NCBI RefSeq assembly: GCF_030269925.1
Contig: NC_085121.1
Location: forward strand, 16,137,501 to 16,201,500
DNA length: 64,000 bases
Direction of reading: 5' to 3'
Source: Bombyx mori
Taxonomy: Eukaryota > Arthropoda > Insecta > Lepidoptera > Bombycidae
Position 1 is the stretch's first letter, and each line of letters opens with the position of its first letter. Under the pieces are notes generated by a model. It was not told the DNA's origin. It saw only the letters and a program-made list of their open reading frames with translations, and searched no databases. Shown here one piece after another: positions 28,195 through 38,459 of this stretch. The translations under genes were made by a program, and so were the position numbers.

Positions 28195-31077
28195 ATGGCG
28201 CAAAAAGGTAGAGAAAAACCGTATTCCCTTACGTTAGCATTCTACAATGCTAACGGACTCGCGCGGCAACGCGATCAAATTTTCGAATTCCTCCGCGATA
28301 ATCTTGTAGATATTTTGTTAGTGCAGGAGACCTGTCTGAAGCCCTCGCGTCGTGACCCGAAAGTCGCGAATTACGTCATGGTTAGGAATGACAGACTCAC
28401 CGCCTCCAAAGGCGGGACTGCCATTTACTATAGGCGGGCTCTGCACGTTGTTCCTCTCGATACTCCCTCGCTCTTACATATCGAGGCGTCAGTGTGCCGT
28501 ATCTCGCTGACGGGACACCAGCCGATCGTCATCGCATCCGTTTATCTCCCCCCGGACAAGCCCCTCCTGAGCAGTGACATCGAGTCACTGTTTGGCATGG
28601 GAGACTCCGTCATCCTGGCAGGCGATTTAAATTGCCACCACACTAGGTGGAACTGCCATCGTACGAACTTTAACGGTAGGCGTCTCGACGCGTTTATAGA
28701 CGACCTCACTTTTGAAGTAGTCGGTCCCCCAACTCCAACATGTTATCCGTATAACATCGCGCTCCGTCCGAGCACTATAGACCTGGCATTGCTTAGGAAC
28801 GTAACTCTGCGCTTACGTTCCATCGAAGCACTGTCAGAGCTCGACTCAGACCACCGACCTGTCGTTATGCAGCTCGGTCGCCCTCACAACCCAGCCACTG
28901 TTACGAGGACCATGGTGGATTGGAATAAGCTGGGCACGTGCCTAGCCGAAGCCGCTCCGCCAATCCTCCCTTACGGCCCGGATTCGAATCTATCCCCCGA
29001 GGACACCGTCGAATCCATAAACATCATTACTGATCACATCTCTTCCGCGATCATTAGATCTTCAAAAGAAGTCGATGTGGAGGACAGCTTCCACCGCATC
29101 AGACTGTCCTCCGAACTTAGGAATCTCTTAAGAGTTAGGAACGCGGCAATCCGGGCCTACGATCGTCTTCCCACGCATTCAAACCGGATTCGGATGCGTC
29201 GTCTACAACGCGAAGTCCACTCCCGCCTAAGTGACGCGCGTAACGATAATTGGCATAGTTATTTAGAACAACTCGCGCCCTCCCACCAAGCATACTGGCG
29301 ACTAGCTAGGACTCTCAAATCCGAAACTACCGCTACTATGCCTCCCCTCGTACGCCCTTCAGGCCAACCACCGGCATTCGATGACGATGACAAGGCTGAG
29401 CTGCTGGCCGATGCACTGCAAGAGCAGTGCACCACCAGCACTCAACACGCGGACCCCGAACACACCGAGTTAGTCGACAGGGAGGTCGAGCGCAGAGCTT
29501 CCCTGCCGCCCTCGGACGCGTTACCCCCCATTACCACTGACGAAGTTAGAGACGCGATCCACAACCTCCAACCTAGGAAGGTACCCGGCTCCGACGGCAT
29601 CCGCAACCGCGCGCTAAAACTCTTGCCAGTCCAACTGATAGCAATGTTGGCTACAATTTTAAATGCCGCTATGACGCACTGCATCTTTCCCGCGGTGTGG
29701 AAAGAAGCGGACGTTATCGGTATACATAAGCCGGGCAAACCGACAAACGAAACTTCTAGTTACCGTCCGATTAGTCTCCTCCCGACGATAGGAAAAATTT
29801 ACGAACGGCTCCTTAGGAAACGCCTCTGGGATTTTGTTACCGCGAACAAAATTCTCATAGACGAACAGTTCGGATTCCGCTCTAAACACTCGTGCGTACA
29901 ACAAGTGCACCGCCTCACGGAGCACATCCTGATAGGACTAAATAGGCGTAAACAAATCCCGACCGGCGCCCTCTTCTTCGACATCGCGAAGGCGTTCGAC
30001 AAAGTCTGGCACAACGGTTTAATTTACAAACTGTACAACATGGGAGTGCCAGACAGACTCGTGCTCATCATACGAGACTTCTTGTCGAACCGTTCGTTTC
30101 GATATCGAGTAGAGGGAACTCGTTCTCGTCCCCGTCAACTGACTGCCGGAGTCCCGCAAGGCTCCGCGCTCTCCCCGTTATTATTTAGTTTGTATATCAA
30201 TGATATACCCCGGTCTCCGGAGACCCATCTAGCGCTCTTCGCCGATGACACGGCTATCTACTACTCGTGTAGGAAGATGTCGCTGCTTCATCGGCGACTC
30301 CAGATCGCAGTAGCCACCATGGGACAGTGGTTCCGGAAGTGGCGCATCGACATCAACCCCACGAAAAGCACAGCGGTGCTCTTCAAAAGGGGTCGCCCTC
30401 CGAATACCACTTCGAGCATCCCACTCCCTAATAGGCGCGCAAACACCTCCGCCGTTAGCCCCGTCACTCTCTTTGGCCAGCCCATACCGTGGGCCTCGCA
30501 GGTCAAATACCTAGGCGTCACCCTCGACAGAGGGATGACATTCCGTCCCCATATTAAAACGGTACGCGACCGTGCCGCCTTCATATTAGGACGTCTCTAC
30601 CCTATGCTTTGCAAGCGAAGCAAACTGTCCCTCCGTAATAAGGTAACTCTCTACAAAACTTGCATACGCCCCGTCATGACGTATGCAAGCGTAGTGTTCG
30701 CTCACGCAGCCCGCACCAACTTGAAGCCCCTTCAGGTTATTCAATCCCGATTCTGCAGGATAGCCGTCGGAGCACCATGGTTCCTGAGGAACGTGGATCT
30801 CCACGATGACCTGGAGCTTGACTCTGTCAGTAAGTATCTACAGTCGGCATCGCTGCGCCATTTTGAGAAGGCGGCACGACATGAGAACCCTCTCATCGTA
30901 GCCGCTGGAAATTACATACCCGACCCAGTAGACCGAATGGTAAACCGTCGACGTCGCCCAAAGCACGTCATTACGGATCCTCCTGATCCATTAAGGGTGC
31001 TCTTAGGCACCACAAGCACCGGTCACCGTCCTCGTCGAACCCGTCGCTTGCGACGAAGGGCTCGACGAGCGAACTAA
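28195..31077 (+). CDS. BMC1-like ORF2: endonuclease and reverse transcriptase
   Basis: An intact 960-aa frame for target-primed reverse transcription. N-terminal APE-type endonuclease: FYNANGLARQRD (from about residue 16), QET at 44-46, GDLN at 143-146, SDHRP at 218-222. Reverse transcriptase: SYRPISLLPTIGKIYERLL, motif A FFDIAKAFDKVWH with Asp596, motif B GVPQGSALSPLLFSLYINDI, and catalytic FADD at 682-685. The C-terminus is a basic RRTRRLRRRARRAN tail. All catalytic residues I know to look for are present and there is no internal stop. It starts at ATG 20 bp after the ORF1 stop, the usual dicistronic layout of the clade. High codon GC differs from the AT-rich flanks. Confidence 0.95.
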   Translation: MAQKGREKPYSLTLAFYNANGLARQRDQIFEFLRDNLVDILLVQETCLKPSRRDPKVANYVMVRNDRLTASKGGTAIYYRRALHVVPLDTPSLLHIEASVCRISLTGHQPIVIASVYLPPDKPLLSSDIESLFGMGDSVILAGDLNCHHTRWNCHRTNFNGRRLDAFIDDLTFEVVGPPTPTCYPYNIALRPSTIDLALLRNVTLRLRSIEALSELDSDHRPVVMQLGRPHNPATVTRTMVDWNKLGTCLAEAAPPILPYGPDSNLSPEDTVESINIITDHISSAIIRSSKEVDVEDSFHRIRLSSELRNLLRVRNAAIRAYDRLPTHSNRIRMRRLQREVHSRLSDARNDNWHSYLEQLAPSHQAYWRLARTLKSETTATMPPLVRPSGQPPAFDDDDKAELLADALQEQCTTSTQHADPEHTELVDREVERRASLPPSDALPPITTDEVRDAIHNLQPRKVPGSDGIRNRALKLLPVQLIAMLATILNAAMTHCIFPAVWKEADVIGIHKPGKPTNETSSYRPISLLPTIGKIYERLLRKRLWDFVTANKILIDEQFGFRSKHSCVQQVHRLTEHILIGLNRRKQIPTGALFFDIAKAFDKVWHNGLIYKLYNMGVPDRLVLIIRDFLSNRSFRYRVEGTRSRPRQLTAGVPQGSALSPLLFSLYINDIPRSPETHLALFADDTAIYYSCRKMSLLHRRLQIAVATMGQWFRKWRIDINPTKSTAVLFKRGRPPNTTSSIPLPNRRANTSAVSPVTLFGQPIPWASQVKYLGVTLDRGMTFRPHIKTVRDRAAFILGRLYPMLCKRSKLSLRNKVTLYKTCIRPVMTYASVVFAHAARTNLKPLQVIQSRFCRIAVGAPWFLRNVDLHDDLELDSVSKYLQSASLRHFEKAARHENPLIVAAGNYIPDPVDRMVNRRRRPKHVITDPPDPLRVLLGTTSTGHRPRRTRRLRRRARRAN

Positions 31078-31271
31078 CCCATAGACACAGCCCACTGAGT
31101 TTCTCGCCGGATCTTCTCAGTGGGTCGCGTTTCCGATCCGGTGGTAGATTCTGCGAAGCACTGCTCTTGCTAGGGTCAGTGTTAGCAACTCTCCGGTTGA
31201 GCCCCGCGAGCTCACCTACAAACGTTAGGGTGAAGCTGAAATAGCCTCTCAAGGCTATCAGCATAGGTAGG

Positions 31272-31300
<29 letters not shown>

Positions 31301-31303
<3 letters not shown>

Positions 31304-31540
31304 GATGTATGCAATCAAGCTCCTCCGTTCTGATCCTATCCTTCAAACCGGCACGCAAGACAGCTTCGCAGCAAAAACAGGTAGAAACTCTACGCTGAGA
31401 CAGATCCTAGCTAACAATTTGGCATGCGAAATGTAAAAATAATTCCGTATTTTTGATGTAAATGTAAAAATGAAAATGTAAAGAGTGAATCGTGGACAAG
31501 AGAGTTGTATGTAAAATAATTTGGTTTTTTACGACCGGAG
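31301..31540. other. Intergenic, unassigned
   Basis: I see nothing recognisable between the BMC1-like poly(A) and the next LINE scrap. Confidence 0.4.
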
Positions 31541-31995
31541 CCCTTCGTCGCAAGCGACGCGCTCGACGAGGACGGTAGCCGGGTTTATGTTACATCTCAG
31601 ATGTATTGTTAGATCAACCCTTATCGTAATATGATTGCATAGATTTACCAATGCATTAGCTGCAATTAAAATTAATTATTCCAATTCTTTAAGTATGAAA
31701 CTGTAATGGACGTCTAATGATTAGAATTGAGTTTTTGAATTTATTTAATAATTTTTTCGCTACCTAATCATTGGGAATATTCTAACGCACAGACCGGTAG
31801 ATGAGCTCACGGGCTAAACCTAAGAGAATTGCTAACTCTAGCAGGAGCAGTGCTTCGCTGAATATACTACGGGATCGGAAACGCGACCCACTGAGAAAGA
31901 AGGTCCGGCGAGAAACTCAGTGGGCTGTGTCTATGGGCTAGTTTGCACGTCGAACTCTTCGTCAGAGTTGACGAGTTAGACGAAGATATTGAGTT
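31540..31995 (-). mobile_element. Diverged BMC1-related fragments
   Basis: 31545-31600 (CCTTCGTCGCAAGCGACGCG) and 31795-31995 (GATGAGCTCACGGGCTAAAC, GGCGAGAAACTCAGTGGGCT) are reversed pieces of the 3' end, separated by AT-rich DNA. Confidence 0.65.
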
Positions 31996-32481
31996 ATTTG
32001 ATACTTATATGTGTGTGTTACTTGAAACTTGGTTACAAGTGCTCACAGGGCACTAACATAAATGCATTAACATAGCCTCTTTTTGGAGAGGATCCTCTTC
32101 ATGTATCTCGCTCAATTCTCCGTGAAAATAAAAAAATAAACTTACCGATCTTTAACAAACGCGAATAAACAAACACACGACAGTATTCAACGCGAGCAAA
32201 TAACTGACTGATTCTAATTTTAAACGTCACGATCACTAGAGAATTTCTAGAATAAAATTTAACAGTGCTTTAAACTATTTGACAACATTTGTTTACGCTA
32301 GAACAAGAACTCGGTTTTGTTTACAGTTATAGATGTACAAATGAGCTCACGACCCACCCGCGGTTAAGTGTAGCGAAGCATAGACTGCATAGACATAATG
32401 TTAATGTTGTGATGTCTACAGCGACATCATAATGTCTCGCCATCCCTTTGAGTTATAAAATCGATGACTCAGTAGCATAGT
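31996..32481. other. Intergenic with decayed Bm1-like trace
   Basis: 32340-32470 faintly recalls a reversed Bm1 (GAGCTCACGACCCACCCG). I see nothing else. Confidence 0.35.
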
Positions 32482-32736
32482 TCAGGGGCTCCCAAACTTA
32501 TTTTGTCTATTGCCCACTTTGAGAATAGATTATTTTTAGCGCCCCCATTTTTTCATCGACAAATAACCAGTATAACGAGATCTCAGTCGGTGTCTAAGAG
32601 TCCCTCCTAGCTGATATTACAAATCGCCTCCTAAGACTCTACACAACGCTCCCATTTTTCTCTGGGTCTCTTACCGCCCCCCTTTAGGCCTGCAACGCCC
32701 ACAAGGGGACGTCATCGCCCACTTTGGGAAAGGCTG
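32482..32736. mobile_element. hAT-type MITE with 8-bp target duplication
   Basis: It starts CAGGGGCTCCCAAACTTA and ends TTTGGGAAAGGCTG; GCATAGTT stands on both sides (32474-32481 and 32737-32744). At 255 bp it has no coding capacity. Confidence 0.88.
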
Positions 32737-32934
32737 GCATAGTTTAACGGATGTCCCACCTTTGAAACCTGAACACGTGACTGTGTCAAGGCAGAAAAAC
32801 GCAATATGGTGGTTTAAACTAAGGTTGGCTCACAATTCGTCCTACTATCAAGTCCCGACTCGTATGTGGGCAACCATAAAACAGATGGAAATTTTTGAGG
32901 TATAAATATATCGACGATAGAAACGAAACCAATA

Positions 32935-33161
32935 TGCACAACACCTGTCACGATGATGCATGTGACTAGGAGATGTATGGAAATGGTAGTGCAAGCTAGA
33001 GAGGGAAGAGGTCGACCAAAGACGACATGGATGGTGTTTGTGAATGACGATATGAGAGAGAGAGAGGAGTGAGTGTTGAGATGACGGCTGATAGAAGAGA
33101 ATGGAAGAGAAAAAAATAGTTGTACCGACCCAGCCTAGTGGGATAAGGTGGAGAAAAAGCA
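32935..33161 (+). mobile_element. RTE-like LINE 3' fragment
   Basis: Decayed frame with GRGRPKTTWMVFVNDDMRER, the Gly/Arg-rich end of an RTE-type polyprotein, directly before a family X copy. Confidence 0.55.
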
Positions 33162-33706
33162 AATGTGGTGTCGTGAGACACCAGGTAGGAACGAAGTTCC
33201 TTCGGCTAATGTAGAATCGACACAATTTGCCAAAAAAAAATCGTGTTCAATTTTATGTTGGTTTTCTTGATTTTTCTCTTAAATTTTGCTGATTAGTTTT
33301 TATTTAAGTACAGGAAAGTATTTAGGTAATTCAGTATTTTAGGAAATAATAAATTACGTAAAATAAAAATAAAATCGTAATTAAAATTATCAATTAAAAT
33401 AACAAAATATGTCTCTTTATTTTTGTTTGACAACATAAAATTATATAGAAATAGAAATAATTACAAAATAGAGAGAAAAGGGATGAGAGAACGAAAAGAA
33501 AGAGGGAGAAAGAGAAAGGTATTATACACCACTCGCTTGTGTATGCGACTGTCGCGCCTGCGCACGTCTCATTCAACGGTTTTATTCCACGCACTTTTTT
33601 CCACGGATTTTTTCTTACGGTTTTACTATCACATTTTTTTCAGTTCGGTCGCGCAGCAAAATCCCTATCCCCTCCAAGCCTGCCGTAAGGAACTTCGTTC
33701 CAAAAA
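33162..33706 (+). repeat. Family X repeat, 545 bp
   Basis: AAATGTGGTGTCGTGAGACACC hairpin and GGAACGAAGTTCC at the left; GCCGTAAGGAACTTCGTTCC and A's at the right. It has both ends plus an inner block shared with 5738-5974. Confidence 0.7.
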
Positions 33707-33837
33707 AGAAGAAGATTTGTCTACATTCACGATTATAGTTTTTGTGAAATAGTTTTGTTGATTGAAACCGAAACCAGCAAAATTACAAAACGTAATTATT
33801 GGTTATATTGTGCAAAGTAGTCTTAACATCCTATCTA

Positions 33838-34033
33838 ACTTCCGTAACTAACGTTCCCAGCTGCTCCATCCGGCTTTGGATGACATTTCCTCCTTCAAAC
33901 GAGCTTAAAAGAGAGTACTTAACGGTAGGCAGTAACTTGAATGAGCTCCCGGTATTGCTGACGTCCATGAGCCAATGACGCTGACCACTCACCATCAGGT
34001 GAGCCGCACACTCGTCTGTCTACAAAGTTAATA
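33838..34033 (+). mobile_element. Family L LINE 3' tail
   Basis: CCATCCGGCTTTGGATGACA, CCTCCTTCAAACGAG, and CTCGTCTGTCTACAAAGTTA with a poly(A) that runs into the next repeat. Confidence 0.7.
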
Positions 34034-34454
34034 AAAAAAAAAGTGTGTGTGTCCGCTCCGACGCACGACTGGAGTTTACTGGATATAAAAAATTAAACGA
34101 AACAATACGAGAAATAGTTCTATATTACGACAACACGATACACTACAGATTATTAACAAATTAACGAGACACAAAACAAACGACTAACAAATATATGAAA
34201 ATACAATAATGAGAGAAACGCGCGATCAGTACGAGGCTTTGTGGCGGACTGCCGGCGCAGCAGCCCGGCGTCACCTGCGATAACGCGGCCGCGCGTTGGC
34301 TCCTGATTGGCGCGCGCACGCATCACGCAATCAGGAGCCAATCAGGCGCATAACGCATTTCGTGTGACATGCTAGTACGATTTTGGTCCCCATAATTTTC
34401 ATACCCCGGGCCTATATATGTAAATCGATTCTTAAGGAGTAAACTCCAAAAACA
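34034..34454 (-). repeat. 410-bp inverted repeat, left copy (solo-LTR-like)
   Basis: Nearly identical, inverted, to 41964-42377. Inner inverted ends are ACTGGAGTTTACT and AGTAAACTCC; the outer edge is GTGTGTGTCCGCTCCGACGC. A 14-bp hairpin stem TTGGCTCCTGATTG is inside. TG...CA ends are possible, so a solo LTR fits, but no target duplication was found. Confidence 0.85.
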
Positions 34455-34756
34455 AATGTCTCTTAACAACAGCGTTATCATTTTTATTCAGAGCAATCTT
34501 ATTATGCACACATACATTTATATACGTGCAAATTTATGTACTTCCTCTGACCTTAATGCAGGTTGAGTCGAGGTGAATTGCTTATCTAGTGTTTTATAGT
34601 TACTACTAGACAGGCGTACATTGCTAGGTCGACCTAGAAATTACAGGTATCGCCACGTTTTAGTCTGCTGGATCACAAATAGTTTTACAATGCTTTATAT
34701 ATTAAGTCATAACCTATAAAGCTTGCGAATTGGAAACGTTCGCACGGCCTTTTTTA

Positions 34757-34945
34757 ACCTACCTATGCTGATAGCCTAGAGAGGCTATATCAGCGTTACC
34801 CTAGCGTGTAGGTGAGCTCACGGGGCTCAAACCAGGAGGTGTTCCTAAGAATGGCCCTAGCAAGAGCAGTGCCTCGCAGAATCTACCACCGGATCGGAAT
34901 CGCGACCCACTGAGAAGTTCCGGCGAGAAACTCAGTGGGCCACAT
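34757..34945 (-). mobile_element. BMC1-like LINE 3' fragment
   Basis: CCTACCTATGCTGATAGCCT through GGCGAGAAACTCAGTGGGCC, reversed. Confidence 0.88.
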
Positions 34946-35137
34946 GATCAATTACATTATTATACTGGACATATTCGAAACGTATAGGTATTTCCTAGCA
35001 CAATTTTTCAAAAGTCATACATAATCTTTGTATTAAAGACATTTATTTACCTCGAACGCCATATATTACAAACGTGAATAACCAACACTAAGTCAGAACC
35101 TAAAGTCGTACCTCTGCTGCGGCTTTTGATTGAATTT
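34946..35137. other. Intergenic, unassigned
   Basis: Nothing recognised. Confidence 0.4.
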
Positions 35138-35556
35138 TTTTTATGGGTGGACGAGCTTACAGCCCACCTGGTGATAAGTGGTTCCTGGAGCGAATAAACA
35201 TCTACGACATAAATGCGCCACCGACCTTGAGATACCAGTTCTAAGGTCTAAGTATAGTTAGTTACAGCGGCTGCCCCGCACTTCAAACGTCTTGTGCCCG
35301 GCCGGGTAGGTACCACCACCCTGCCTATTTTGCTCCGTGAAGCAGTAATGCGTTTCGGTTTGAAGGGCCAGTTGTTGTACTGTAGAAACCACGGAATAGA
35401 TAAAACCTTATTTATCTATTCCGTGGTAGAAACTGAGACTTTCGAGCTCATGTCTCGAGGTGGGTGGTGGCATTTACGTTGTAGATGTCTATAGACTCTG
35501 GCAACCACTTAACACTAGATGGGCCATGAGCTCGTACACCCATTTAAGCAATAAAA
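35138..35556. mobile_element. Two Bm1 SINEs fused head to head
   Basis: 35138-35288 is reversed (ATGGGTGGACGAGCTTACAG) and 35289-35556 is forward (CTTGTGCCCGGCCGGGTAGG to AAGCAATAAAA). The forward half contains a 38-bp hairpin (35390-35427) that other Bm1 copies lack. Confidence 0.82.
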
Positions 35557-36032
35557 ATAAAAAAAACTCGTTTTTTATTTCATACTAATATTCATCTTAC
35601 TAATATTTCATGGTTCTATGAAAATACATTTTAGGTTGTTTTCCGAAAATACCTATTTTCCTACACAATAATCGCGTAATCATATGACAATTCTCAAATC
35701 CTGTTATCTAATGTCGTAATGAGCGTCGCGCTGCGGATTTTGCTCAAGTGACAGTTCGTGTGTTTCACGTGGAAATGTTGGAGTGTGGTCCACGGTATGA
35801 GATAATAGCGATGTTCATTGATGCAATAATAAATTACAGCCATGACCTAGAAAATAATTAGGTCAATTTCTCTTCGATTTTCTAACTAAGGCGCTGGAAT
35901 ATCTAGTAGACTTTGGGAAAGGCTGATCCGAAGAGACTGAAAATGAATATATTTCTAAGAGCATTAAAAGACTAAGGCTGCTTGTCCGTCGGAGCGGAGC
36001 GAGGCAGCGGAGCGGAGAAACAGTGAAATATT

Positions 36033-36272
36033 ACTGGTGGTAGGAGCTCTTGTGAGTCCGCGCGGGTGCGTACCACCACCCTGCCTATTTCTGCCTTGAA
36101 GCAGTAATGCGTTTCGGTTTGAAGGGTGGGGCAGCCGTTGTAACTATACTTCAGACCTTAGAACTTATATCTCAAGATGGGTGGCGCATTTACGTTGTGG
36201 ATGTCTATGGGCTCCAGTAACCACTTAACACCAGGTGGGCTGTGAGCTCGTCCACCCAACTAAGCTATAAAA
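36033..36272 (+). mobile_element. Bm1 SINE, body only
   Basis: TACTGGTGGTAGGAGCTCTT to CCACCCAACTAAGCTATAAA. Confidence 0.92.
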
Positions 36273-36385
36273 AAATTAAAAAAAAACAGTGACAGTAAGA
36301 AACAGATTCGAATATCGAAGGGTGAAATTTGGTTTAAGTGACATTTCGTTTAATAAAATTGATCTTTGTAATTAAAAAACCTTAA

Positions 36386-36583
36386 CCCACAGACACAGCC
36401 CACTGAGTTTCTCGCCAGATCTTCTCAGTGGGTCGCGTTTCCGACCCGGTGGTAGAATCTGCGAAGCACTGCTCTTGGTAGGGTCAGTGTTAGCAATTCT
36501 CCGGTTTGAGCCCCGTGAGCTCACCTACATAAGCTAGGGTAAGCTGAAATAGCCTCTCAAGGCTATCAGTATAGGTAGGAAAA
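36386..36583 (+). mobile_element. BMC1-like LINE 3' fragment
   Basis: CCACAGACACAGCCCACTGA through AAGGCTATCAGTATAGGTAG and A's. Confidence 0.9.
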
Positions 36584-36929
36584 AAAATGTAATTAAAGAT
36601 ACGTTTTATTTCGTATTGGTATCAACGATTCGATATTTTTAATTACACTTCAATTATGTTTACCATATTCAAATGGATGAAGAAGTTTTTTTGTCATGAC
36701 ATTTTCCCCAGACTAATACGCTTTTATTAGCTTCAGACGTATGTATGTTAATATGTATGTAACGGAATCTTTGAACATGGTTTTGACCCCCTTCAAAACG
36801 TCGGATTAACTCGAAATTTGGCATACTTATTAAGGACCGATGTCAATTCAATATTTAAAAAATATTGATACTCCAATTAAAAATGAAAAATAAATAATAA
36901 TATAAAAAAACAAAAAAAAATACACTTGA
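36584..36929. repeat. Unassigned, repeat-like
   Basis: 36725-36830 carries GTATGTAACGGAATCTTTGA and ACTCGAAATTTGGCATACTT, a phrase I associate with lepidopteran interspersed repeats. No boundaries found. Confidence 0.35.
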
Positions 36930-36931
36930 CG

Positions 36932-37041
36932 GCGTTAACGATATTTCTGTTTAGCACGTGCAATAGGAGTGACTCACACAAGCCAGGTGCGCCGGCCGTG
37001 TCGTTCGACTCGTAAACAACAGCTTACATCAGAAGTGAGAT
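36932..37041 (+). repeat. 5' LTR fragment
   Basis: It equals 40649-40758, including TGACTCA at 36970-36976 and CAGGTGCGCCGGCC. It diverges after AACAACAGCT and lacks the TATA box. Confidence 0.7.
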
Positions 37042-37562
37042 CAGGACTCTACTCTCACTGGCGTGACGTGTTTGAACATGTTCGAAGTACAGCAAAAAAA
37101 ACATGATGCAGATCAGAATACTAGTAGTGGTACGCCACAATTACCTCGATGGAAGATCTGAGCCACGAAGAAATCGTCACATCTTACGTTCTGGCTCATG
37201 TTGCCAAGTTTGACTGTCGACTTCATCACATGGCATTTACTAACGGAAATACAACACGTAACAAGCTATTGCAAGAAATTAAGGCAAGTGCAAATCTCAA
37301 GTGAAACTTCGATCGCAATAATGGATCTGTCATGACGAGTGGGTAGTTCCGACACGAATCGTTTTTAAGCCAATGACTACTGCTAGAGTTACATGGCACT
37401 AGTACAGTAAACCAGGACATGAGACTGTGAATTGTCGCTGAAATTTTAGAATCTACTCGATTCAATACCAATAACACTACACGTTCGATGACTTCGGGCT
37501 CCAGCAAGCAAGCAAACAAGAAAGCAAGCAAGTTTCCGTGGGGAAGAAAAATGGACACATCT
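37042..37562. other. Interior of the LTR element, unassigned
   Basis: Possible untranslated leader or gag start. No clear frame seen. Confidence 0.35.
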
Positions 37563-38340
37563 GAAGTCGTCGTGACCTGTAAGATAAGACGTCCGGTGCG
37601 TTCGTGTCTGGCGATGCGGCGGTGTTCGGGTTCCGCTGGCGGATGCAAGTTTTTCCGGTGAAGTGCGTGCTTGTGCGTGCTTGACATGTGTTCGCGGTTG
37701 GCTTCCTCAGTGTGGGAATAACATCGTGTAAGAGAGGTGGAACCCGTAAAATTGTATTTTGCGTGGTGGCTGGTAAGATTTGTTGCGGTAAGAAGTTTGC
37801 ATGGTGGTAAAATGTCTTGTGAGTCTGCACAGGTAGCCGGAGGTGAGACTTCCGCGGTCGCGGCCCACCCAGTCCGCGAGAACCGGGCAGATCGCCTCGA
37901 CGGTACGGAGGCCGGCCGACGGGTCCGCCAAACAACGAGACCACACCTCCAGCACGGACTGCCGATATTGGAGCCCCCGCGCTCCGGCTGCACTTGCGAT
38001 AGGGCGCGCCGCCTAGTAGGTGACTGTGAGGTATCATTGAATAACTCTGACTGCGATCGCGCGCTGCCGGCGTCGCAGCGCGGCGACGTTCTCATGGGTA
38101 AGGACGTGGCACCAGACGGGTGCTCCGTATAGTGCCATCGACCGCACGGGTACCATCACCCCGCCTATTTCTGCCGTGAAGCAGGGTGTATTTCGATTCG
38201 AAGGGTGGGGCAGCGGTTGTAACTATACTGAGACCTTAGAACTTCTATCTCAAGGTGTGTGGTGCGTTTACGCTGTGGATGTCGATGGGTTCCAGTAACC
38301 ACTTAACACAAGGTGGGCTGTGAGCTCGTCCACATATTAA
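37563..38340 (+). mobile_element. Bm1 SINE split by an R1-clade RT fragment
   Basis: Head (GTCGTCGTGACCTGTAAGAT) and body up to about 37828, then the body resumes at about 38150 (CGCACGGGTACCATCACCCC) to 38335. The head has many C/T and A/G changes raising its GC. The inserted 37830-38148 is LINE sequence on the - strand. Confidence 0.75.
37830..38148 (-). pseudogene. R1-clade LINE reverse transcriptase fragment
   Basis: On the - strand: ALYGAPVWCHVLTHENVAAL, RRRQRAIAVRVIQ, two stops, then QYRQSVLEVWSRCLADPSAG and LRTVEAICPVLADWVGRDRG. These are the thumb and C-terminal blocks of R1/TRAS-type elements as I know them. Two in-frame stops make it dead. Confidence 0.7.
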
Positions 38341-38359
38341 TACGAAGAGCATAATCAAA

Positions 38360-38450
38360 CGAAATTAGATACGAAGTTTAAAGGGCCGTTTAAAGTAGTT
38401 GAAGTATTGGATGGTGTCGATTTAATTTTGACTCTCACACATTCACTTAA
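38360..38450 (+). pseudogene. Integrase C-terminus-like remnant
   Basis: KLDTKFKGPFKVVEVLDGVD resembles the C-terminal domain of a Ty3/gypsy integrase (K-x-KGPF-VV). It lies before the gag-like part, so the element is rearranged. Confidence 0.4.
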
Positions 38451-38459
38451 GGCTCGAGC

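Larger units (their letters stand above)
26193..31300 (+). mobile_element. BMC1-like non-LTR retrotransposon, nearly complete
   Basis: About 5.1 kb: a 5' UTR of up to 380 bp, a gag-like ORF1 (26571-28174, one frameshift), ORF2 (28195-31077) and a 3' UTR ending GCTATCAGCATAGGTAGG with 29 A's (31272-31300). The domain order and sequence place it in the Jockey clade; the 3' UTR resembles BMC1 of Bombyx as I remember it. The exact 5' end is uncertain, and the only candidate target duplication (GTTGATGTAT after the tail, GTTGATATAT at 26228) is imperfect. Eight or more truncated relatives in the window share its 3' end. Confidence 0.88.

Noticed and set aside
33423..33752. 109-codon frame rich in Arg and Lys
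   Set aside because: It lies across the inside and right end of a family X copy.
34153..34341. 62-codon frame identical in both 410-bp repeats (also 42075-42263)
   Set aside because: Its identity only reflects the repeat. It lacks recognisable features and crosses the hairpin, so I do not call it a gene.
37226..38095. 289-codon open frame on the - strand
   Set aside because: It runs through an R1-type RT scrap, the reverse of a Bm1 SINE and the LTR element interior in the wrong frame. It has no motif of its own and is a chance opening.
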